The notes under the pieces: generated by a model
What the model saw: only the letters and a program-made list of their open reading frames with translations
What the model was told of the DNA's origin: nothing
Database searches by the model: none
Program-made: the position numbers and the translations under genes
Source of the DNA: an uncultured Eubacterium sp.
Lineage (GTDB): Bacteria; Bacillota; Clostridia; Peptostreptococcales; Anaerovoracaceae
Reading direction: 5' to 3'
NCBI GenBank assembly: GCA_900542385.1
Contig: UQNP01000096.1
Span: 1 to 7,106, forward strand
Length of the DNA stretch: 7,106 nucleotides
In this document: one piece after another, positions 1-5,071 of the stretch
Numbering within the stretch: the stretch's first letter is position 1
How the letters are laid out: each line of letters begins with the position of its first letter

Positions 1-1214
1 ACTATCTGATAATTTGGTCCGCCGCCGTATACAGCTCTGCTGTAAAATGGTGCATTATGTCCGTTGTAATATTCACTGGTCCTCATGCCGGAATTGCCCA
101 TGATATATACTATTCCGTTTATATTTTTCGTTCTCATATACATATGCTGATGTCCGCAAAACACCATATCTACACCGCCCTTCTCCATTATCGGAGCCCA
201 TAGTCTTCTTATCCTGCGGGAAACATAATCACCTTCATGCATCCCGTATACCGGATGATGAACTACTGTGATCAGCCATTCTTTGCCGCCGGAATCCAGA
301 GTATGTCCAAGCCATTTTTCCACCGATCCTTCCACAGCCTTCCATTCCTGCCGTCCTATCGCCTCCATCCTGTCATCGGTGAGAAATGAACTGTCCATCA
401 TCACAAACCTGGCTTCCCCGCAGTCAAAGCAGTAAAATTCTCCGTCGAGGACATTATCCGAAGTTTTCGGTCCATTGCTCGGTATGGCGAAGATCTTCTT
501 GTACGTATTGTTGGAGCTGACTCCTTCGTGATTCCCTGACACCGTCATAAGAGGAAGCCTTGAAAAAACTCCGCAATGCTCAAGGAACATATCCCACTGA
601 TACGAATCGGTAGGCGAATTCACCATATCTCCTCCTATCACAGCAAAATCTATATCATTGTTTTCCTCATATATTTTTTCTGTCATCCGTTCCCACTCTT
701 CATACTCCGCAGCGCTATCTTCAAACTGTACATCGCCCAGATATAAAAAACGTATCGTCCCTGAATCTCTCACGGTCCTGAACTCTCCTTCGTATGCTGT
801 CATTTTGCCGTCCCCTATGGTGTATTGATATTCTCTGCCCGGTTTCAGTCCTTTTACTTCTATCCAGTATCTTACATGTCCGCTGTTGAGTATGCTTCTT
901 TTCTCTGCTTTCAGCTCCTTGATACTGTCACTGCCTGCACCCTTTTCTGCAACTTTTGCGATGCTTATCTCTCCCATGCTGAAATCTTTATTATCAGGCT
1001 CAGACCAGCTTATAAAAACGCTTTCCGATGTTTCTCCAAGGGATATTATCACTTTCATATCATTTTCATCATATGCCTCTTTTACATCTTCTGCATCCTC
1101 TGCCCTGTTTCTTTCAAAAGGAGGTATTAACACAGTTGCCGCTGCTGCCGCCGCTATGAACACGCACAAGCCGATCTTTAAAATTTTCCTGCACATTCCA
1201 TGCTTTTTTTCCAT
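1..1214 (-). CDS. Secreted or membrane-anchored metallophosphoesterase, purple acid phosphatase-like (3' end outside window)
   Basis: The visible 404 residues begin with a basic N-terminus and a hydrophobic, Ala-rich segment (about 10-33, KILKIGLCVFIAAAAAATVL). This indicates a signal peptide or signal anchor, so the enzyme should act outside the membrane. Residues about 50-148 resemble the fibronectin-III-like N-terminal domain of purple acid phosphatases, ending in the typical L-KPGREYQYTIGDG segment. The calcineurin-like catalytic domain follows with all metal-ligand motifs: GDVQ (160-163), GGD (194-196), GNHE (227-230), VVHH (317-320) and GHQH (354-357). The family hydrolyses phosphomonoesters or diesters using two metal ions; the substrate cannot be told here. 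The start at 1214 is supported by GGAGG seven to eight bases upstream. The frame stays open to base 1, so the C-terminus is missing from the window. It lies 67 bp downstream of rnhA on the same strand, behind a terminator-like hairpin that covers its ribosome binding site. Confidence 0.9.
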   Translation of the reverse strand, partial: MEKKHGMCRKILKIGLCVFIAAAAAATVLIPPFERNRAEDAEDVKEAYDENDMKVIISLGETSESVFISWSEPDNKDFSMGEISIAKVAEKGAGSDSIKELKAEKRSILNSGHVRYWIEVKGLKPGREYQYTIGDGKMTAYEGEFRTVRDSGTIRFLYLGDVQFEDSAAEYEEWERMTEKIYEENNDIDFAVIGGDMVNSPTDSYQWDMFLEHCGVFSRLPLMTVSGNHEGVSSNNTYKKIFAIPSNGPKTSDNVLDGEFYCFDCGEARFVMMDSSFLTDDRMEAIGRQEWKAVEGSVEKWLGHTLDSGGKEWLITVVHHPVYGMHEGDYVSRRIRRLWAPIMEKGGVDMVFCGHQHMYMRTKNINGIVYIMGNSGMRTSEYYNGHNAPFYSRAVYGGGPNYQI

Positions 1215-1249
1215 AAAAAAATCCTCCGATATATATAATATACCGAAGG
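1215..1249 (-). terminator. Terminator-like hairpin that buries the ribosome binding site of the metallophosphoesterase gene
   Basis: On the minus strand, 1249-1238 (CCTTCGGTATAT) pairs with 1234-1223 (ATATATCGGAGG) around a 3-nt loop. This makes a 12-bp stem with two G-U pairs. One base later comes a run of seven T (1221-1215), directly followed by the ATG at 1214-1212. The 3' arm contains the GGAGG ribosome binding site (1227-1223), paired by CCTTC in the 5' arm. It therefore looks both like an intrinsic terminator for rnhA and like a structure that blocks translation of the next gene. The pairing is read directly from the sequence; which role applies is inference. Confidence 0.65.
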
Positions 1250-1281
1250 AATTTATTTATTATCCGTTTTATCGGCCGTCC

Positions 1282-1848
1282 TTATTGACCTGATTCTTCT
1301 CTGAGGGCGTCTATGCCTGCATTTGCAAGTTCATCCGCTCTGTTGTTTTTTTCGGTCACATAGATGAAATCCTCGTAGGAAAATCCGTCTCCGTTCCATT
1401 TTATAAAATCACTGTACAGTTTATCCAGCTTAGCGCTGCCTTTCCTTATATCAACGTGTCCTTTAACCCTGAAAAAGGATATCCTGTGTTTTTGAAGATA
1501 AGGCAGCAGAGCTTCCCACAGCTCCCTGTTCTCAACAGGCTTTTTGGAAGAGGTCTTCCACCCGTTGCGGATCCATTTCTCGTACCATTTTTCTCTGAAA
1601 CATTCCATAAGATAACTGCTGTCTGAAAACACATGGATATCCTGGTCCTCTTTTTTTATAGCCCTGAAAGCTTCAAGAAGAGCTGTCATCTCCATCCTGT
1701 TGTTGGTCGTATTCTTTTCGCTCCCGTAGATTTCCTTGACGGCCTGCCCGAATTCTAAAATCGCTCCCCAGCCGCCGAGGTTTTCATCGTTCTGATTGCC
1801 GGAACATCCTCCGTCCGTATATATCCTAAGAATCCTGTCATTTCTCAT
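1282..1848 (-). CDS. rnhA: Ribonuclease HI with an extended loop before the last catalytic Asp
   Basis: This is a 188-residue RNase HI, which cuts the RNA strand of RNA:DNA hybrids in the cytoplasm (R-loops, primers). The four acidic catalytic residues are visible: D12 in IYTDGG, E53 in NNRMEM, D76 in FSDSSY and D172 in NNRADELA. The conserved loop histidine is H131 in VKGH. The basic 'handle' (about 87-107, with WIRNGWKTSSKKPV) resembles the E. coli form. It is longer than the usual 150-160 residues because about 40 residues, not about 10, separate H131 from D172. The insert is aromatic and charged (LYSDFIKWNGDGFSYEDFIY). The ATG at 1848 is the first possible start, since an in-frame TAA lies two codons upstream. 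Its ribosome binding site is weak (AAAGG about 13 bases upstream). It follows the gpmB-like gene after about 200 bp and is followed by the metallophosphoesterase. Confidence 0.93.
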   Translation of the reverse strand: MRNDRILRIYTDGGCSGNQNDENLGGWGAILEFGQAVKEIYGSEKNTTNNRMEMTALLEAFRAIKKEDQDIHVFSDSSYLMECFREKWYEKWIRNGWKTSSKKPVENRELWEALLPYLQKHRISFFRVKGHVDIRKGSAKLDKLYSDFIKWNGDGFSYEDFIYVTEKNNRADELANAGIDALREESGQ

Positions 1849-1885
1849 ATTTTATTTCTGCCTTTCTGACCCAATCTGTCTTCGC

Positions 1886-1949
1886 TTCAGCGACACATCT
1901 ATTTCAGCGTTTCTTCACATACGAAACTCCGAATCTGCATACTTCAGCG
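1886..1949. repeat. Three copies of TTCAGCG (CGCTGAA on the minus strand) in the rnhA leader
   Basis: TTCAGCG occurs at 1886-1892, 1903-1909 and 1943-1949, with start-to-start spacings of 17 and 40 bases, inside the 203-bp gap between rnhA and the upstream gene. The most rnhA-proximal copy (1885-1892) can also fold as a very small CGCT/AGCG stem. The rest of the gap shows no recognisable RNA family. Whether the copies are functional or chance is unknown. Confidence 0.3.
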
Positions 1950-1951
1950 TT

Positions 1952-1977
1952 ATTATATACTCACACCAAGGGAACAA
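1952..1977 (-). promoter_or_regulatory. Candidate promoter for rnhA
   Basis: The minus strand has a perfect TATAAT (1957-1952) about 100 bp upstream of the rnhA start. The only -35-like hexamer is TTGTTC (1977-1972), with a spacer of 14 bases. That is shorter than the usual 16-18, so the -35 assignment is doubtful. If it is real, rnhA has a leader of roughly 95 bases containing the three CGCTGAA copies. Confidence 0.35.
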
Positions 1978-2015
1978 CCCCCTCTCCTAAATAAATGTGA
2001 ATATAATGACGACGG

Positions 2016-2050
2016 AAACGATGCAGGGCTATGCCCCGCATCGTTTTTTT
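2016..2050. terminator. Hairpin terminator between the gpmB-like gene and rnhA; the T-run is on the plus-strand side
   Basis: AAACGATGC (2016-2024) pairs with GCATCGTTT (2038-2046). After one A-C mismatch, GGG pairs with CCC around a five-base loop. On the plus strand the stem runs into seven T (2044-2050). On the minus strand, where the gpmB-like gene ends two bases away, the tail is only TTT then CCGTCG. The hairpin probably ends the gpmB-like transcript, but by sequence it is a better terminator for transcription coming from the opposite direction. Confidence 0.7.
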
Positions 2051-2051
2051 G

Positions 2052-2672
2052 TCAAAACTTTTCCTTATCTGTAAAAACGCCGTCCTCCAGCGTAAGTATG
2101 TACCCATGCCCCGGGTCCGGTATCCATCTGTAGAAGCTTTCGTTATCTCCCGGATATATACTTTCAAGGATCGCCGAGATGCTGCCTCCGTGACAGACTA
2201 CTATGGACATGGCTTCCTTTCCCGAATGTCTCATAGCCAATTCCTTTAGAAAATGCTGATTTTTAAGGGTTTCAAATTCCTGAACTATCCTCTCTGCGAA
2301 ACCTTGTATGCTCTCTCCGTTCGGCGGCGCCATCCTGCCTGTATTATCTTTGGCCCAGCTTCTGTAGTATTCCGACCCTTTCAGCTCATCGTGGCTTTTC
2401 ATTTCATAATCTCCGAAATTTATTTCCCGAAGTCCGTCTATCCTGGAATGTTCCCTTTCTCCGTATATTATGGAAAAGGTCTGCTCGGTCCTCTGAAGTC
2501 CGGTAGTGTAGTAGGATGCGTCATCATCATTGGGATATATACCGGCGTCCTTTAACTTTTTCAGTTCTTCCACTCCTTCCGGCGCAAGAGGAATATCAGC
2601 GTGTCCGTAGTACAGTCTTCTCTTGTTTCCCTCTGTTATGCCGTGTCTTATCAGACATATCCTCGATTTCAT
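2052..2672 (-). CDS. Histidine phosphatase family protein (phosphoglycerate mutase/GpmB-like)
   Basis: This is a cytoplasmic member of the histidine phosphatase (phosphoglycerate mutase) superfamily, which transfers phosphate through a phosphohistidine. From the chosen start it has 206 residues, close to the usual 200-210. Counting from that start, the nucleophile motif is LIRHG near the N-terminus (His10), R61 lies in LQRTEQT, E83 in LREINFGDYE, and the second histidine is H161 in VVCHGGS. The family includes phosphoglycerate mutases, cobalamin and sugar-phosphate phosphatases, and broad phosphatases; the substrate cannot be told and there is no cobalamin gene nearby. The ATG at 2672 is preferred because GAGGA sits five bases upstream and gives the typical MKSRICLIRHG start. 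An ATG four codons earlier (2684) has a poorer site. It is divergent from the EamA transporter gene and followed by a hairpin terminator. Confidence 0.88.
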   Translation of the reverse strand: MKSRICLIRHGITEGNKRRLYYGHADIPLAPEGVEELKKLKDAGIYPNDDDASYYTTGLQRTEQTFSIIYGEREHSRIDGLREINFGDYEMKSHDELKGSEYYRSWAKDNTGRMAPPNGESIQGFAERIVQEFETLKNQHFLKELAMRHSGKEAMSIVVCHGGSISAILESIYPGDNESFYRWIPDPGHGYILTLEDGVFTDKEKF

Positions 2673-2677
2673 CTTCG

Positions 2678-2682
2678 TCCTC
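2678..2682 (-). promoter_or_regulatory. Ribosome binding site that decides the gpmB-like start
   Basis: GAGGA on the minus strand ends five bases before the ATG at 2672. The alternative ATG at 2684 has only GGA three bases upstream. The downstream start is therefore favoured, although the two proteins differ by only four residues. Confidence 0.55.
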
Positions 2683-2714
2683 ATTTTCCAAAATTTTATT
2701 TTTGATCAATGAAT

Positions 2715-2723
2715 ATTATAACA
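2715..2723 (-). promoter_or_regulatory. Extended -10 promoter for the gpmB-like gene
   Basis: The minus strand reads TGTTATAAT (2723-2715), a perfect -10 hexamer with the extended TGn element, about 40 bases before the start at 2672. The region 17 bases further upstream (GTTTAT) is a poor -35 match, as is common for extended -10 promoters. It is back to back with the transporter promoter. Confidence 0.6.
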
Positions 2724-2756
2724 CATAAATTAAAACCATAAACCCTATATGTACAA

Positions 2757-2785
2757 TTGTCATTGTCTTCGCAATCTGATATAAT
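2757..2785 (+). promoter_or_regulatory. Strong sigma-A-type promoter for the eamA-mazG pair
   Basis: A -35 box TTGTCA (2757-2762) and a perfect -10 TATAAT (2780-2785) are separated by exactly 17 bases, with TGA directly before the -10 (extended element). Transcription should begin near 2792, leaving a leader of about 23 bases. The leader contains AAAGGGTGA (2797-2805), whose GGTGA end lies nine bases before the ATG at 2815. The 8-bp palindrome ACAATTGT (2753-2760) overlaps the -35 and could be an operator half, but this is weak. Confidence 0.85.
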
Positions 2786-2814
2786 ACCCGTTGCGGAAAG
2801 GGTGAAATCATAAT

Positions 2815-3774
2815 ATGAAAATACAGATAAAATCAACTTTATATATGCTGCTGGCAGCGATCATATGGGGCTCTGCTTTCGTCGCCCAGCGTACAGGTCT
2901 GGATTCCATCGGGCCTTTTTATTTCTGTACATTCAGATCCTTCACAGGCTCTCTCACACTGTTCATCGTATATATGATCATAAGCAGGAAATCATCTGTG
3001 AAAGCCATAAACGATGAAATATCGGAAGAGGAGAAAAAAGAAGAAAGAAAAACCTTGATCAAAGGCGGTCTCGTGTGCGGGACTCTCATATTCTTTGCCA
3101 TGAACATGCAGCAGGTGGGGCTCGTTTCCGTAGACGCAGGAAAAACAGGTTTCATCACAGCCCTTTATATAGTTCTGGTACCTGTTATAGGTATGTTTTT
3201 CAAACATAAAACAAGTCTGTTCAACTGGATCGGCGTTGCTCTGGGAGTAGCAGGTCTTTATCTTCTCTGTGTAACTTCGGAATTCCACATAGAAAAGGGC
3301 GATCTGATAATACTTACAGGTGCTGTCTTCTGGGCATTTCATATACTCAGCATAAACCACTTTGCACCTAAGATAAACGCCGTCAAACTGACAGCGGCGC
3401 AATTTTTTGTAGCAGGCATCATAAGCATGATATTCGCGCTGTTCAATGAAACGCTTTCCTTCGAAGCTGTATACGGCGCCGGATTTTCCATACTTTACAC
3501 GGGGATCATGTCCACAGCCATCGCTTTCACTTTGCAGGTCGCAGGACAGAAATACGCCAATCCTACCGCAGCTTCCATGGTGCTCAGCACCGAAGCTCTC
3601 TGGGCTGTCGTATTCGGTTTTCTCATACTGGGTGAACGTCTTTCCGCAAGAGAAACGGCAGGCTGTATAATAATGCTCCTTGCAGTCGTTATATCACAGC
3701 TACCTACTCCGCAGAAGAAAGGAGAAAAAAATGAACAAGACCTCGAAAACAGCAAACTCAAAGAAAATCTATGA
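2815..3774 (+). CDS. EamA/DMT-family transporter
   Basis: This is a 319-residue integral membrane protein of the drug/metabolite transporter superfamily (EamA), which exports or imports small metabolites. The hydrophobicity pattern gives ten membrane segments in two EamA repeats: roughly 8-26, 33-57, 84-103, 110-129, 136-153, then 163-183, 190-211, 219-241, 250-272 and 278-296. Family hallmarks are WGSAF near residue 18 and, in the second repeat, the P-AAS--LSTEALWAVVFG--ILGE block (250-274). A highly charged loop (about 59-82, rich in Glu and Lys) lies between segments 2 and 3. The C-terminal tail (about 298-319) is hydrophilic. The substrate is unknown. It has its own strong promoter, and its last 44 bases overlap mazG in another frame, so the two are probably co-transcribed and translationally linked. 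Confidence 0.93.
   Translation: MKIQIKSTLYMLLAAIIWGSAFVAQRTGLDSIGPFYFCTFRSFTGSLTLFIVYMIISRKSSVKAINDEISEEEKKEERKTLIKGGLVCGTLIFFAMNMQQVGLVSVDAGKTGFITALYIVLVPVIGMFFKHKTSLFNWIGVALGVAGLYLLCVTSEFHIEKGDLIILTGAVFWAFHILSINHFAPKINAVKLTAAQFFVAGIISMIFALFNETLSFEAVYGAGFSILYTGIMSTAIAFTLQVAGQKYANPTAASMVLSTEALWAVVFGFLILGERLSARETAGCIIMLLAVVISQLPTPQKKGEKNEQDLENSKLKENL
3718..3724 (+). promoter_or_regulatory. Ribosome binding site that decides the mazG start, inside the transporter gene
   Basis: AAAGGAG at 3718-3724 is followed six bases later by the ATG at 3731. It lies within the last codons of the EamA gene. It favours the start at 3731 over an in-frame ATG at 3680, which has no comparable site and would add 17 residues antecedent to the family's conserved region. 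Confidence 0.85.
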
Positions 3775-4171
3775 TTGCAGCGACACGAACAGAATATACA
3801 ATTTTGACGATCTCATCGAAATAATATCACAGCTCCGCGCTCCCGGCGGCTGCCCCTGGGATATAGAGCAGACCCATGAAAGTCTGAAAAAATGTCTTAT
3901 TGAAGAATCAGGAGAAGTCATAGACGCCATAGACAAAAAAGACGATGAAAATCTCTGCGAAGAACTGGGAGACCTGCTGCTGCAGGTCGTGATGCATGCG
4001 CAGATAGCATCAGAAGAAAATCGCTTCACCATGAAAGATGTCATACAGGGCGTATCGGAAAAAATGATCCGCCGCCATCCTCATGTGTTCGGGAACGAGA
4101 AGGTTTCTTCTCCCGAGGAGAGTTTAAAGCTGTGGAAAGAAATAAAGAAAAACGAAAAAGAAGGCAGATAA
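3731..4171 (+). CDS. mazG: MazG family nucleotide pyrophosphohydrolase, single domain
   Basis: This is a 146-residue cytoplasmic protein that should hydrolyse nucleoside triphosphates to monophosphates and pyrophosphate, a house-cleaning role. The sequence has the classical MazG N-domain blocks: LRAPGGCPWDIEQTHESL (35-52), the metal motif E59-x-x-E62 then E78-x-x-D81 (EESGE and EELGD), LLLQVVMHAQIA (82-93) and KMIRRHPHVFG (111-121). It ends at LKLWKEIKKNEKEGR, the point where two-domain MazG proteins of about 260 residues continue into their second half. No such continuation exists in any frame, because the antisense nnrE gene follows. The first 20 residues are polar and not conserved. The TAA stop lies inside the left arm of a terminator hairpin. 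It overlaps the EamA gene by 44 bp. Confidence 0.92.
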   Translation: MNKTSKTANSKKIYDCSDTNRIYNFDDLIEIISQLRAPGGCPWDIEQTHESLKKCLIEESGEVIDAIDKKDDENLCEELGDLLLQVVMHAQIASEENRFTMKDVIQGVSEKMIRRHPHVFGNEKVSSPEESLKLWKEIKKNEKEGR

Positions 4172-4187
4172 TCTCGATTATCTGCCT
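4162..4187. terminator. Bidirectional terminator between convergent mazG and nnrE
   Basis: AGGCAGATAAT (4162-4172) and ATTATCTGCCT (4177-4187) form a perfect 11-bp stem with the loop CTCG. The mazG stop codon (4169-4171) is inside the left arm. Plus-strand tail: TCTTGATCTTTCTTTC, only moderately T-rich. Minus-strand tail: TCTTTTTCGTTTTTC, a better U-tract. It is the complement of the Lys/Glu-rich last codons of mazG. It therefore probably works best for the nnrE transcript. Confidence 0.8.
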
Positions 4188-4222
4188 CTTGATCTTTCTT
4201 TCAAAATATAGTCAAATACCGG

Positions 4223-5071
4223 CTACAGCTCCACATTCCAGAGCTTGTCTTCATCTATTCCTATATCCGCCACTATCGTCTCTCCGCAGAACTTGCCGGC
4301 GAATTTCTGGATATGCACAGGCTTTCTTGCATGAAACGCTATAGTAAAATCAGCTTTTATACTCATAGCATCGATCTCCTTTTCCGACGTGACATCTCCG
4401 CCGAGGCCGGAAGGTATATCGAGTGAAAACACAATTGGTATTTTCTGTTCTTTGCCGTATCCGGCTCTTTTATTTTCAGCGCTTCTGCTCCGTTCATTTA
4501 TGTATATGGCTGCTTTCAGAGCATTCTCTTTCAGTTTTCCGTGAAATCCTGTACCGTATATTGCATCGATTATCACATCATAGTTTCCCTTCATGTCCAT
4601 CAGCACTCTGCTGTTGACGCTCATATCCTCTATATCGACATCAAGTCCTTTCAGAAGTCCGAAATTTTCAATGCTGTCTTCAGTACGCGGCTTTCCGTCA
4701 ACGAGGATCACAGTTATCCTCCACCCTGCTTTACGCAGTATTCTCGCCGAAACCAGGCCGTCTCCGCCATTGTTGCCCTTACCGCAGAAAATAAGTGCGG
4801 AATATCTTTCTTTCCCGTAGAATCTATCGGTGCTTTCCGCCACTTTAAGGCTGCCGCTAAAACTTCCACCGGTTCCAATACCAGAGCCAACGAACTTGTT
4901 TCTGACGATTTTCGTGCTCAGTGCACGAACCGTCTTCTCCTCTATTATCTCAGAAGCTCTTCTCCCTGCATTTTCCATCATCTGATAATAGGAAAGTCCA
5001 TTCTCGTCGGCACGCCTTTCCAGTATTTTCATCTGACCGCACGTAACAAAATGCTCGCTTCCCATGATCAT
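4223..5071 (-). CDS. nnrE: NAD(P)H-hydrate epimerase, stand-alone YjeF N-terminal domain
   Basis: This is a 282-residue cytoplasmic enzyme that should interconvert the R and S forms of hydrated NAD(P)H so the partner dehydratase can repair them. Visible YjeF_N motifs are YYQMMENAG (28-36), FCGKGNNGGDGLVSAR (95-110), IDAIYGTGFHG (168-178), SLDIPSGL (216-223) and the closing GETIVADIGID (263-273). In many bacteria this domain is fused to the ADP/ATP-dependent dehydratase (NnrD). Here the protein ends right after the epimerase domain and no dehydratase gene is in the window. Two stretches look inserted relative to the family core: about 45-90 (Gly/Ser-rich, before the GNNGGDG loop) and about 192-211 (basic). 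The ATG at 5071 overlaps the mutase stop as ATGA, implying translational coupling. A second ATG two codons on is also possible. Confidence 0.93.
   Translation of the reverse strand: MIMGSEHFVTCGQMKILERRADENGLSYYQMMENAGRRASEIIEEKTVRALSTKIVRNKFVGSGIGTGGSFSGSLKVAESTDRFYGKERYSALIFCGKGNNGGDGLVSARILRKAGWRITVILVDGKPRTEDSIENFGLLKGLDVDIEDMSVNSRVLMDMKGNYDVIIDAIYGTGFHGKLKENALKAAIYINERSRSAENKRAGYGKEQKIPIVFSLDIPSGLGGDVTSEKEIDAMSIKADFTIAFHARKPVHIQKFAGKFCGETIVADIGIDEDKLWNVEL

Noticed and set aside
886..1293. A 135-codon open frame on the plus strand
   Set aside because: It is antisense to the N-terminal part of the metallophosphoesterase, has low-complexity Ser/Phe/Ala content, no family motif and no good ribosome binding site.
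1886..1949. The CGCTGAA copies as the remnant of a repeat array or CRISPR
   Set aside because: The unit is only seven bases, spacing is irregular (17 and 40), and there are no cas genes.
2992..3402. A 136-codon open frame on the minus strand
   Set aside because: It is antisense to the EamA transporter and is rich in Cys/Tyr/Phe as expected from complemented membrane-protein codons, with no motif.
3680..4171. A longer MazG beginning at the ATG at 3680
   Set aside because: The 17 extra residues have no ribosome binding site and lie deep in the transporter gene, whereas 3731 has AAAGGAG at ideal spacing.
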